The notes beneath the pieces are model-generated. The model saw only the letters and a list, made by a program, of their open reading frames with translations. It made no database searches and was not told the origin of the DNA. A DNA stretch of 17,722 bases from an uncultured bacterium (GTDB taxonomy: Bacteria; Bacillota; Clostridia; Lachnospirales; Lachnospiraceae): NCBI GenBank assembly GCA_905216215.1, contig CAJMSZ010000044.1, positions 1 through 17,722 on the forward strand. The letters run 5' to 3'. Shown piece by piece: positions 7,641 through 15,209 of this stretch. A program made the position numbers and the translations under genes. Position 1 is the stretch's first letter. Each line of letters begins with the position of its first letter.

Positions 7641-8150
7641 TTATCCGAAAATTCCACCAATAAATACATAGGACACCAGGTACATAATCACTGCTGCCAG
7701 TAAAACTCCGCAGATAATCGCTCCCAATGCTTTTTTCCTATCCATTCCTATCAGTGCCGCCACCAGTGACCCTGTCCATGCACCGGTTCCCGGAAGCGGA
7801 ATTCCAACAAACAACACCAGTCCCCAGAATTCATACTTTTCAATCTGGTCCTTTTTTCTCATGGCCTTTCTTTCCATTCTCTCTACAAAGGGACGAAGAT
7901 GCTTTGTTCCCTTCATCCAGGCAAAGATTGGACAAATAAGCCAGAGAATAAGTGGAATCGGCAACAGATTTCCCACAATGCAGAGAGGAAGTGCCACACT
8001 TTCCTTCACGTTCAAAAATGCAGGACCTGCCGCCAGAAGACCTCCACGCAGTTCCAGAATAGGGAAAAGTGAAATAATAAATACCACCATTTCCTTGGTC
8101 AGCTTTCCACCTAAACTGACCACAAACCACTCAACAAGTTTTTCTGTCAT
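7641..8150 (-). CDS. Small multidrug-export-like membrane protein (COG2426 family)
   Basis: This 169-residue polytopic membrane protein has about four hydrophobic segments. It shows the ELRGG motif (33-37) and FVGIPLPGTGAWTGSLVAAL (114-133), the two conserved blocks of COG2426. The family is labelled small multidrug export protein and resembles the DedA/VTT fold; transport function is not well established. The ATG at 8150 has a TAGGAGAA ribosome site that overlaps the stop of the upstream aminotransferase gene (9-base gap), so the two are cotranscribed. The 3' end faces the bidirectional terminator. Confidence 0.88.
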   Translation of the reverse strand: MTEKLVEWFVVSLGGKLTKEMVVFIISLFPILELRGGLLAAGPAFLNVKESVALPLCIVGNLLPIPLILWLICPIFAWMKGTKHLRPFVERMERKAMRKKDQIEKYEFWGLVLFVGIPLPGTGAWTGSLVAALIGMDRKKALGAIICGVLLAAVIMYLVSYVFIGGIFG

Positions 8151-8159
8151 ATAGTTCTC

Positions 8160-9353
8160 CTACTTCTGCTGATATTCTGCTGCCAGCTCTTTGAATTTCG
8201 GCAGAGAATTAATAATTGTCTCATAAGCAACACAGTATGCAATACGCACATACCCCGGGCAGCCAAAAGAACTTCCGGGTACAATCAGAATGTTATATCT
8301 CTTGGCATTTTCACAGAATGCCTTCTCATCTTCAATTGGGGATTTCACAAATAAATAGAAAGCTCCCTGTGGTTTGATACATTCAAAACCACACTCCTGA
8401 AGGCCATTATAAAGAGCCTCTCTGTTTCTGTCATAATAAGAAATATCTGTCTTTTCATTCAGGCACTTGGCAACTACCTTCTGCTGAAGAGTCGGTGCAT
8501 TTACAAATCCAAGAATACGATTTGCCACATTTGCCGCAGCAATTACTTTTTCACTGTCAGCCACTTCATCCGGAATAACCAGATAACCGATACGTTCACC
8601 CGGAAGAGATAAGGATTTGCTGTACGAATATCCCACAATCGTATTTGCATAATACTTTGTCAGATAAGGAACTTCCACGCCATCATAAGCAAGCTCCCTG
8701 TATGGCTCATCGGAAATCAGATAAATATCTGTCCCGTATTCTTTCTGCTTTGCTTCCATAATGGCAGCCATTTTCCGAATGGTTTCTTCTGAGTAAACCA
8801 CACCCGTTGGATTATTGGGTGTGTTTACAATAACTGCTTTTGTCTTTGGTGTAATCTTAGCCTCAAATTCATCCAGTTTCGGCTGAAAATCTACGGTATT
8901 CGGTGAAATAGCAATCAACACTCCATCATAGTTATTGGTATAGCTTCTGTATTCACCGAAATACGGTGCGAAGGTAATCACTTCATCCCCAGGATTAATC
9001 AAAGTCTTTAAAATAACATTTAACCCGCCCGCAGCTCCTACAGTCATGGTAATATTTTTTCCCGAAAATGCTGTACCGAATCTTTCATTTATGGACTCTG
9101 CCACTGCCTGACGCACATCCTCATACCCTGCATTACTGTTGGTATATCCGTGGAGTACCAGAGAATCCTCTTCGTCCAGTAATTCTCGAATTGCCGTCTT
9201 TACAGCTTCCGGTGCAGGCACATTTGGATTTCCCAGACTGAAATCATATACATTTTCCGGTCCGTAAATCTTTGCAAGACGATTGCCCTCTTCAAACATT
9301 GCACGAATTGCAGAACTATTTGCCACCATACCTTCCATCTTCTTTGAAATCAT
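8160..9353 (-). CDS. PLP-dependent class I aminotransferase (aspartate aminotransferase-like)
   Basis: This 397-residue cytoplasmic enzyme has fold type I. Visible landmarks are the GYTNSNAGYEDVR block (69-81), NNPTG (180-184), SDEPY (214-218), the PLP-binding lysine K246 in SYSKSLS and the phosphate-binding R254 in PGERIGY. A C-terminal YVRIAYC arginine is the probable carboxylate binder. This supports an alpha-amino acid:2-oxoacid aminotransferase; the substrate (aspartate, alanine or other) cannot be fixed from motifs. The start ATG has an AAAGGAGAG site. It lies 27 bases behind the DUF2156 gene and 9 bases before the membrane protein gene, probably as one transcript. Confidence 0.93.
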   Translation of the reverse strand: MISKKMEGMVANSSAIRAMFEEGNRLAKIYGPENVYDFSLGNPNVPAPEAVKTAIRELLDEEDSLVLHGYTNSNAGYEDVRQAVAESINERFGTAFSGKNITMTVGAAGGLNVILKTLINPGDEVITFAPYFGEYRSYTNNYDGVLIAISPNTVDFQPKLDEFEAKITPKTKAVIVNTPNNPTGVVYSEETIRKMAAIMEAKQKEYGTDIYLISDEPYRELAYDGVEVPYLTKYYANTIVGYSYSKSLSLPGERIGYLVIPDEVADSEKVIAAANVANRILGFVNAPTLQQKVVAKCLNEKTDISYYDRNREALYNGLQECGFECIKPQGAFYLFVKSPIEDEKAFCENAKRYNILIVPGSSFGCPGYVRIAYCVAYETIINSLPKFKELAAEYQQK

Positions 9354-9380
9354 ACTTATCTCTCCTTTGTATATCTGTCT

Positions 9381-10295
9381 TTATTCCGTCTCTGCTTCCT
9401 TTATCGTTACATACCCCTTTTCTACCATAAAGACAGGATGATAAGACATCTTTGCCTTTCTGAGTCCTTCCATCCCCACATCATCTTCCCGGTTTACATA
9501 CTGATATTTTCCAAGAAGTTCGTGTTCCACAAACTGCTGATTGATCATGGTGTAGGCCCCTTCTACTTCAGCAAAAGCCTTTTCAATATGCACTACAAAA
9601 GTATCCTCGTTTATGGCCTCACCTATGGTAAATGCTACAACCTCTCCGTCAATTTTCAGAATTCCACCCATCAGATGAAGTTCCTTCAAGAGGCGAAGCG
9701 AATTCATGGTAACGCACATTTCCTGATTTTTCTCCTCATCCTCTTCACATTCATTTTCAATCCGCCATTTCATCGCCATCTGAAAGCATTCCTCAACAGA
9801 TGCTTCTGTCAGTGGCTCATAATCCCATCGGCCTTCAAATATTTGTTTGAATTTATTAATGTGGTTCCGCTTACTGTGAAGTTTCTTTCCAGATAATGTA
9901 GCCAGCTTTTCTGTCTCATAGACATAATCCGCCTCATCCCGGTTATATTCACACTGGAACTTTCCGGGAAACCACTGTTCCAATTGTTCAAAATGCTCTC
10001 TGGTAACCCCGTACATACAAAATGTCTCTCCTGCATTTTCGGCCTCCTGAATCAAATCCGGAATTACCGCCTTCACATCTTCATCTGTTCCCACCGGAAA
10101 CGCATATCCATACCCTGCACTGTTATCACGAAATACAAGTGTATTCTTATACTGTGTAAACACAACCTGATAAAACTTTGCCCATAAATATACATTTGCA
10201 AAAGTTCTGTCACAGCTCCTTGTGGGATATTTATGGAAATAGCCCGAAATCAGCTCTGCATCGCCAAGTTCCGGTCTTCTAAAACCTTCTATCAT
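9381..10295 (-). CDS. DUF2156 (COG4866) acyltransferase-fold protein
   Basis: This 304-residue soluble protein resembles the DUF2156 family, related to the C-terminal aminoacyl-transferase (GNAT-like) domain of MprF. Family-like blocks are SCDRTFANVYLW, KKLHSKRNHINKF (K-x-x-R-N-x-x-N), GGILKIDGEVVAFTIGE and EVEGAYTMINQQFVEH; the last two are the expected acyl-donor region. There are no membrane segments, unlike MprF, so it is not itself a lipid flippase. The actual acceptor is unknown. I chose the ATG at 10295 because a TGGAGGA site ends 5 bases before it; an in-frame TTG at 10307 would lie on that site. Confidence 0.88.
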   Translation of the reverse strand: MIEGFRRPELGDAELISGYFHKYPTRSCDRTFANVYLWAKFYQVVFTQYKNTLVFRDNSAGYGYAFPVGTDEDVKAVIPDLIQEAENAGETFCMYGVTREHFEQLEQWFPGKFQCEYNRDEADYVYETEKLATLSGKKLHSKRNHINKFKQIFEGRWDYEPLTEASVEECFQMAMKWRIENECEEDEEKNQEMCVTMNSLRLLKELHLMGGILKIDGEVVAFTIGEAINEDTFVVHIEKAFAEVEGAYTMINQQFVEHELLGKYQYVNREDDVGMEGLRKAKMSYHPVFMVEKGYVTIKEAETE

Positions 10296-10317
10296 ATTTT
10301 CCTCCAACTGTTTTCTA

Positions 10318-10884
10318 TTATTTTAATCTTATGACAAATACGGGAAGCGGGGGATTATTTCCCCGGTTATAATATGAATGAACCAGTACAAGCCATTTTC
10401 TGTTGTCCAGCTCCTTTAAAAAAGAAAGCAATGCTTCCTTCTCTTCGTACCCTGTATCTTTTCCACTGTAAATACATAAATTCAATATTCCTCCCATCTG
10501 AAGCAGCTCCATTGCCTGGCGTACTGCCTCAAGACTGGTCTCACACTTTGTTGCAATGGAATGGTCTCCTCCCGGGAGATAGCCAAAATTAAACACCACT
10601 GCCTTTACATTCTCACGGACATATTCCTTCATATGTTCATGCCCTGCCAATATGAGCTCCACCCTGTCACCGACACCTGCTTCTGCCAGTCTTTTTCCTG
10701 TATGAGCAATTGCATCTTCCTGAATATCAAAAGCATATACTTTCCCATTCTTTCCTACTCTCCGGCAGAGAAATTCTGTGTCATTCCCATTTCCTGCTGT
10801 CGCATCGACGCAAATATCTCCCTCTGCAAGATATTCCTCCAGAAAATGATGACAATATTCCGTAATCTGAAAACGATTATCCAT
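10318..10884 (-). CDS. mnmM: tRNA mnm5s2U-type methyltransferase (YtqB/MnmM family)
   Basis: This 188-residue class I SAM-dependent methyltransferase has motif I DATAGNGND (27-35), the acidic strand AFDIQ (51-55) and the family-specific NFGYLPGGDHSI (99-110). These match the rRNA_methylase/YtqB family (PF06962). Bacillus subtilis YtqB was later shown to be MnmM, which methylates nm5s2U to mnm5s2U at tRNA wobble position 34 in bacteria that lack the MnmC methylase. The function is transferred from family knowledge. The start has an AAGGAG site 6 bases upstream. It is first in the run mnmM-DUF2156-aminotransferase-membrane protein, behind the promoter at 10988-11016 and an approximately 95-base leader. 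Confidence 0.88.
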   Translation of the reverse strand: MDNRFQITEYCHHFLEEYLAEGDICVDATAGNGNDTEFLCRRVGKNGKVYAFDIQEDAIAHTGKRLAEAGVGDRVELILAGHEHMKEYVRENVKAVVFNFGYLPGGDHSIATKCETSLEAVRQAMELLQMGGILNLCIYSGKDTGYEEKEALLSFLKELDNRKWLVLVHSYYNRGNNPPLPVFVIRLK

Positions 10885-10953
10885 ATGTACTCCTTCGTTG
10901 GGTCACTATATCTTTATTTTTGAATTTATCTTTTGTTTCTTATTTTTTCTTCT

Positions 10954-10975
10954 AAATGAAAATTACCATTCATTT
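10954..10975 (-). repeat. 7-bp inverted repeat near the start of the mnmM leader
   Basis: AAATGAA and TTCATTT are separated by 8 bases, immediately downstream of the expected transcription start. It could be a repressor operator or merely AT-rich chance pairing. The rest of 10885-11050 shows no recognisable riboswitch or gene. Confidence 0.25.
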
Positions 10976-10987
10976 TACCACATACGC

Positions 10988-11016
10988 ATCATAATGTAAA
11001 TGTATGTTTTTATCAA
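10988..11016 (-). promoter_or_regulatory. Likely sigma-A promoter for the mnmM operon
   Basis: On the minus strand there is TTGATA (11016-11011), a 17-base spacer and TATGAT (10993-10988). Spacing is ideal and each hexamer has one mismatch to consensus. A weaker overlapping candidate (TTACAT, 16 bases, TAAAAT) lies slightly downstream. Confidence 0.65.
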
Positions 11017-11050
11017 GCTTCTTGTATATTTTTATTCTCCCATTTGTTAT

Positions 11051-11851
11051 TTATCGCCGTGTTTTCGCTTCTATCATATCTCCAAATACTGGTGTAGGAA
11101 GTCCAAATCCCCCTGATACCTCTACAATCTGACCTGTGGTGTAGGCGGATGCATCACTTGCAAAATAGCAGACGGTTCCAGCGACCTCTTCCGGTGCACC
11201 CATTCTTCGGATAGGGGTATGTTTCAGGAAAAACTCTTGGAAATGGGTTGACAAATGTTTTTCCACTGCTTCCGTGGCTGTCATTCCCGGCAGCACAGCG
11301 TTACATCTGATATTGTCTCTTGCACACTGCACTGCAATTAATTTTGTCAGGTAATTGATTGCCGCCTTACTGGTTCCATAGGCAATCTGGGAAATGTCCG
11401 GGCATACTCCTCCAACGGATGAAATGTTAATAATACTTCCACCACCGTTTTCTGCCATGTGTGGAATCACAGCCTGAGATGGCAGAAACACGCTGGCCAG
11501 ATTCAATTCCATGGTATGCATATATTCCTCATAAGAGGTCCGTTTAATATCCAAATCTTTTTCTGGATTAGAAGTTCCAAAGTTATTTACCAGAATATCT
11601 ATTTTTCCTTCTGCCAAGATAACTGCTTCTATCATAGCTCCGTAACTTTCCTTCTCTGTGGCATCATGATATACCGTTTTTACTTTGCAGCCCGCCTGAT
11701 TCAGCTCCTCTGCCCTTGCCTTGGCTTTCTCCATATTTCTTGCGCCAAGATAAACAACTGCGCCTTTGTCTGCTAAAGCTTTTACACAGGCGTATCCGAT
11801 TCCTCTTGTTGCCGCTGTAACAACGGCTACTTTTCCATTTAATTTGTCCAT
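11051..11851 (-). CDS. Short-chain dehydrogenase, 7-alpha-hydroxysteroid dehydrogenase-like
   Basis: This 266-residue NAD(P)-dependent oxidoreductase has a modified glycine motif TAATRGIG (12-19), R38 after the second strand (compatible with NADP preference), NNFG (89-92), catalytic S145 and Y158-GTS-K162, and a C-terminal VSGGFG. NNFGTSNPEKDLD and ISSVGGVCPDIS closely recall clostridial 7-alpha-hydroxysteroid dehydrogenases that oxidise primary bile acids. That likeness is from memory and the substrate is not proven. The ATG at 11851 is preferred, with AAAGGAG 9 bases before it; in-frame upstream codons (to 11905) lie across the intergenic leader. It follows the nitrogenase-like genes by 84 bases, and its ribosome site can pair with a segment just behind the previous stop. 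Confidence 0.9.
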   Translation of the reverse strand: MDKLNGKVAVVTAATRGIGYACVKALADKGAVVYLGARNMEKAKARAEELNQAGCKVKTVYHDATEKESYGAMIEAVILAEGKIDILVNNFGTSNPEKDLDIKRTSYEEYMHTMELNLASVFLPSQAVIPHMAENGGGSIINISSVGGVCPDISQIAYGTSKAAINYLTKLIAVQCARDNIRCNAVLPGMTATEAVEKHLSTHFQEFFLKHTPIRRMGAPEEVAGTVCYFASDASAYTTGQIVEVSGGFGLPTPVFGDMIEAKTRR

Positions 11852-11855
11852 AAAT

Positions 11856-11931
11856 AAAAACTCCTTTCTGTCCTGCATTTTAGTATGAGCACAAACCCGA
11901 ACCACTATGCAAAACGCTGAAAGGAGTCTTT
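11856..11931 (-). promoter_or_regulatory. Long-range hairpin that can sequester the dehydrogenase ribosome-binding site
   Basis: In the transcript, 11931-11919 (AAAGACTCCTTTC) pairs with 11868-11856 (GAAAGGAGTTTTT) over 13 bp with a single G-U pair, nine of them uninterrupted. The 3' arm contains the full AAAGGAG ribosome site. The roughly 50-base interior has a further TGCAT/ATGCA pairing. The 5' arm begins 5 bases after the stop of the preceding gene, so ribosomes finishing that gene would open it. Pairing is seen directly; the regulatory role is inference. Confidence 0.55.
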
Positions 11932-11935
11932 CCTA

Positions 11936-13066
11936 TTATTTTTCTTGTAAATTTTTCAAATAAATTCTACCTGAAAATGCGATATGCGGAAGTTCATAAA
12001 AGGTACTGTTCCTTGGGCAAATTGGACGATACAAGGGGTCTGCCACGATTATCTTTGCCGATTTCAGCGCTTCTTCCATTGCTTCCTCTCCCAGAACCTC
12101 TTCATCTTTTTCATCCAACAGGTCTTCGCACTCTTTTAACGGACACAATACGCGGACAGAACGACCGTAAGCTTTTTCTATTCCTGCTGCTAATGAGCCC
12201 ATTGTGACAGGCTCACCAATCAGTGTAATTTCTGCATCCTGCTGCATGCGGTTCTGTAAATAAACAACTGGCTGTTTCACCCCTTTTGCAGTTACCAGCT
12301 CCATTGCATCTGCAATCTCTTCTGCCATCCACTGATTTGGCGTTCCAATCACATATGGTATATTACATTTTTCCCAGAGCACCTTTGCTGCCCGAAGTCC
12401 CACTGCAGACACTACCAGGTTGACATCCGCTTCCCCCGCTTTTTTCAGCGTATCCAAGTCATCTCCCATAGCCCAGGTGGATGAAACACTCCATCCATAT
12501 TTCTGAAGATTCGCTTTTAAAATATCTACCTTTTCCCGAGGGCCGAAATCCAATGGTGTCACTCCAAGAAGATTGACATTACGTGAAGTGCATCTGTTCT
12601 TTTCCTGCTTTCCTGCCGGGACACTGACGAAACGTTTTGCAATTTCTTCCAATGCAATTCCCGCCCCGTATACATAATCATTCATTCCATTCGTAGGAAT
12701 AGAGAATGTTGGAATTCCGGTTTCATTTTCAATCACCTGTGCGATCGCCGGAAAATCGGTTCCCGTCATAAACGGAATAGGCGAACCCGCAAGAGCAATA
12801 AATTCAGGATGCAGTTCACGGGCTGCATGTTCGATATCATTAATAAATTTCTGATCATTTCCCATAATTGCATCAATTTCCGTAAGTCCGGAGATAAAGA
12901 TAAGACTGTCCTGGTCATACCAGCGAATCTCATCATGAGTATTGTAGGTAGAGTTACATCCGGATGGGTCATGCATGACGGTCATACCGCCAAGCTCATA
13001 CAGTGCAGAACATACACCGGATACATCTGCCGTATAAATCGGTATAATTCGATATGATTGTCTCAT
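11936..13066 (-). CDS. Nitrogenase component 1-like protein, second subunit (NifK/NifD-like)
   Basis: This 376-residue protein has the nitrogenase component 1 fold. The N-terminus shows DVSGVC19SALYELGGMTV then HDPSGC37NSTY, aligning with the first two P-cluster cysteines. The third expected cysteine appears replaced by serine (GS95PIPFMTGTD). The middle has VNLLGVTPLDFGPREKVDILK, a typical component 1 domain start, and the C-terminus has PHIAFSGRIY. It is shorter than true NifD or NifK (about 480-520). The ATG at 13066 overlaps the previous gene's TGA (ATGA), implying translational coupling; a GTG at 13075 is an alternative. It presumably forms the catalytic complex with the preceding gene product and receives electrons from the NifH-like ATPase. 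The substrate is unknown. Confidence 0.85.
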   Translation of the reverse strand: MRQSYRIIPIYTADVSGVCSALYELGGMTVMHDPSGCNSTYNTHDEIRWYDQDSLIFISGLTEIDAIMGNDQKFINDIEHAARELHPEFIALAGSPIPFMTGTDFPAIAQVIENETGIPTFSIPTNGMNDYVYGAGIALEEIAKRFVSVPAGKQEKNRCTSRNVNLLGVTPLDFGPREKVDILKANLQKYGWSVSSTWAMGDDLDTLKKAGEADVNLVVSAVGLRAAKVLWEKCNIPYVIGTPNQWMAEEIADAMELVTAKGVKQPVVYLQNRMQQDAEITLIGEPVTMGSLAAGIEKAYGRSVRVLCPLKECEDLLDEKDEEVLGEEAMEEALKSAKIIVADPLYRPICPRNSTFYELPHIAFSGRIYLKNLQEK

Positions 13067-14400
13067 AGGCAGCACTCACACCCCCATCCCTTTTGTATAA
13101 CAAGTTTTTCCGTGTCTTTTTCTTCTCTATATGCATCCATCATCAGCTCTGCCGTTCTCCTGATTCCATCAAATCCATACAGACCTTCTCCCTGCACCAG
13201 ATTAATAAAGTGACGGCTGCGGCTGAAATAGGCTGCCTTCTGTCCAATGGCAAGGACTTCCTCTTTCCCACCTCTTGGCAATACACGCATCTTTACCTGA
13301 ATGGTTGCAATCAGTTCCAGCTCCGGTGCATGTTCCTGCAACCAGTAAAAATCTGCTTCTTCTTCCAGACTGATGCCATCCAGATAAACCGCTTTTACGC
13401 AGAATCCATGTGTCAGAAGCAGTTTCGCAAGTCCAAGTGGTCTTGGATGATACAAATAATCTAATGTAATTGGCATGTCCTTAATCATCTCTTTTGTTTC
13501 TGCCAGCGATTTCTCACATGCCTCACGCTCACATTTCAGTTCCTCTTCTGTAAGTTTCGGCAAGCCTAACGCATCAGTGAGCTGTTTTAATTGCTGCTCA
13601 ATCTCATCATAATCAAAGCTGCCCGGCAGATATAAATGTGGTCTGCCAAGACGTCTTGCCTGAACCTCCATTCCATATTTTCCTGCCGGATAGCAGTCAA
13701 TAAACAGCCGTCCTTTACTCATATCCAGCAGCTCATTCCAGGACTTACAGGTTGGCAATTCCCGCACGGTATAATCATATCGTTTTAGTAAACGCTTAAT
13801 ATCACTGTTCTCATTCAAGGCAAAATCGCTGCCAAAAACAGATACTGTTTTGTCATCCGATTCGCAGGCAGGAAGTGGGTCATACATGGCTTTTCTCAGC
13901 TTCTGATCCGGTGTCAATCCATGCTTTTGCATAATAGGATCCATAAAGCATCGGATAAAACAGATATCTGGAAAACGATGTTCTAATTCACTATAAATAT
14001 AGTCCAGATTGCTTCCCACAAAATGATGCAGACAGACGGTAAACAATAACACTGCCTTGGGATGTTCCTCGCGTTTATTCAGTACATCCGTCACACCCTC
14101 AATTGTAATTTCTTCCAGATTGCTGTTTAAAAGGTTCTGTTGTTCAAGAATCACAAAAGAAAAACGGTCTGCCGCATTCATTTCTGCCGCTGTCAGAACG
14201 ACGCCACGCATACAGTTATCTGCACAGACATATATCTGAACCGCTTCCGGAACCAGCATCCCTGTATGCACAATGTTCCAGTTTCCATGGACCGGTGAAT
14301 TAAATTCCAGTTCTGAAGCGAAGGGAGCCGGAAAGGAAGCATCTTTGATTTTTATCACCGCGTCTTTTGAATCAATGTTTTCACCTATACGACGTAACAT
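13063..14400 (-). CDS. Nitrogenase component 1-like protein, first subunit, with Cys-rich tail
   Basis: This 445-residue protein is divergent but recognisable as nitrogenase component 1. It shows C59-ADN-C63-MRG after GMLVPEAVQIYV and a third cysteine C123 in LLFTVCLHHFVGSNLDYI, the likely cluster ligands. A central Rossmann-like part reads KTVSVFGSDFALNENSDIKRLLKRYDYTV, and GRPHLYLPGSFDYDEIE follows. A conserved-looking HPRPLGLAKLLL lies near the C-terminus, and the chain ends C441-E-C443-C444-L. No FeMo-cofactor-type ligand pattern is obvious. The ATG at 14400 has a GGAGGAAGGAG site directly before it; an upstream in-frame extension to 14466 would run over the end of the NifH-like gene. The stop overlaps the next start by 4 bases. 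Confidence 0.82.
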   Translation of the reverse strand: MLRRIGENIDSKDAVIKIKDASFPAPFASELEFNSPVHGNWNIVHTGMLVPEAVQIYVCADNCMRGVVLTAAEMNAADRFSFVILEQQNLLNSNLEEITIEGVTDVLNKREEHPKAVLLFTVCLHHFVGSNLDYIYSELEHRFPDICFIRCFMDPIMQKHGLTPDQKLRKAMYDPLPACESDDKTVSVFGSDFALNENSDIKRLLKRYDYTVRELPTCKSWNELLDMSKGRLFIDCYPAGKYGMEVQARRLGRPHLYLPGSFDYDEIEQQLKQLTDALGLPKLTEEELKCEREACEKSLAETKEMIKDMPITLDYLYHPRPLGLAKLLLTHGFCVKAVYLDGISLEEEADFYWLQEHAPELELIATIQVKMRVLPRGGKEEVLAIGQKAAYFSRSRHFINLVQGEGLYGFDGIRRTAELMMDAYREEKDTEKLVIQKGWGCECCL

Positions 14401-14411
14401 ACTCCTTCCTC

Positions 14412-15209
14412 CTATATCTTTCCAGTCCCTACAGCATTCTTTTTTTCTGTCTGGCTGCCTTCGCATATGCTGTACATTTTTCTGGCAAGTACACGGTACT
14501 CCTCTGCCATATCACTGTCCGGATAGCACTCAATCAATGTCTTTTTTTGTTCCTCAGCCAATACCACCTGTTCACTGTAGGATAATGTGCCAACAACCTC
14601 TGTATGAAAATCTTCAGCCAGCTCTGCCACTTTTTCTTCTTCCCTTGGAACATTTCTGTGATTTAAAATAAATCCGCCCATTCCGGCATACCCCCGGCTT
14701 TTGAAATTCTCCACTGCCATAGCAATATTTGCAGCTGCATGGATGGCCATATTTTCCCCGGAAGTAAGGACAAATACCTTGTCAGCATAACCATTTCTCA
14801 TTGGCATGGAAAATCCACCGCAGACCACATCTCCAAGTACATCATATAAAACCACATCCGGCTTATAAATCTCATATGCACCCATCTCTTTTAATTTTTC
14901 CAGTGCTGTGATAATACCGCGTCCGGCACAACCAAGTCCCGGTGTAGGGCCTCCCGCTTCCACGCAGATTACGTTGTTATAACCAATGCGGATCATATCT
15001 TCCAACCTCAGGGCCTGCTTTTTCTCATTATATAAATCCAGCACTGCCGGAACTGCTTCACCGTGCCGGAGCAAAATGGTGGAATCCGCTTTCGGGTCAC
15101 AGCCGATCTGCATAACGGTAAGTCCCATCTCAGCAAGGGCCGATGCCACATTTGAAACCGTAGTGGATTTTCCGATTCCACCTTTTCCATATACTGCTAT
15201 TCTAATCAA
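14412..15209 (-). CDS. NifH-like ATP-dependent iron-sulfur reductase
   Basis: This 265-residue P-loop ATPase of the NifH/BchL family is a homodimeric iron protein that hands electrons to a component 1 partner with ATP hydrolysis. The P-loop is GKGGIGKST (8-16), the DPKADST switch is 38-44, and the bridging [4Fe-4S] ligands are C94 in GLGCAGRG and C130 in DVVCGG. R97 matches the arginine that is ADP-ribosylated in some NifH. All functional residues are intact. The start is a TTG at 15209 that overlaps the TGA of the upstream gene, with a GAGGAGG site about 10 bases before. The partner genes follow immediately (11-base gap). Confidence 0.93.
   Translation of the reverse strand: MIRIAVYGKGGIGKSTTVSNVASALAEMGLTVMQIGCDPKADSTILLRHGEAVPAVLDLYNEKKQALRLEDMIRIGYNNVICVEAGGPTPGLGCAGRGIITALEKLKEMGAYEIYKPDVVLYDVLGDVVCGGFSMPMRNGYADKVFVLTSGENMAIHAAANIAMAVENFKSRGYAGMGGFILNHRNVPREEEKVAELAEDFHTEVVGTLSYSEQVVLAEEQKKTLIECYPDSDMAEEYRVLARKMYSICEGSQTEKKNAVGTGKI

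Noticed and set aside
9438..9896. Plus-strand open frame of 152 codons
   Set aside because: It is antisense to the DUF2156 gene, whose protein is clearly conserved; the antisense product has the Phe/His/Leu-rich composition of a shadow.
10885..11050. Riboswitch or T-box leader before mnmM
   Set aside because: The leader is short and AT-rich, with only a 7-bp inverted repeat; no T-box, SAM, or other known aptamer motif could be recognised.
11010..11050. Terminator after the dehydrogenase gene
   Set aside because: Only a 4-bp CAAG/CTTG stem is present, too weak to call.
14273..14671. Plus-strand open frame of 132 codons
   Set aside because: It runs antisense across two well-supported genes (first component 1-like subunit and NifH-like ATPase) and shows no domain or ribosome site.
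11936..15209. Biological nitrogen fixation operon
   Set aside because: Only nifH/D/K-like genes are present, the component 1 proteins are short with incomplete ligands, and no cofactor genes (nifB, nifE, nifN) are seen. Nitrogenase-like reductase is the safer call.
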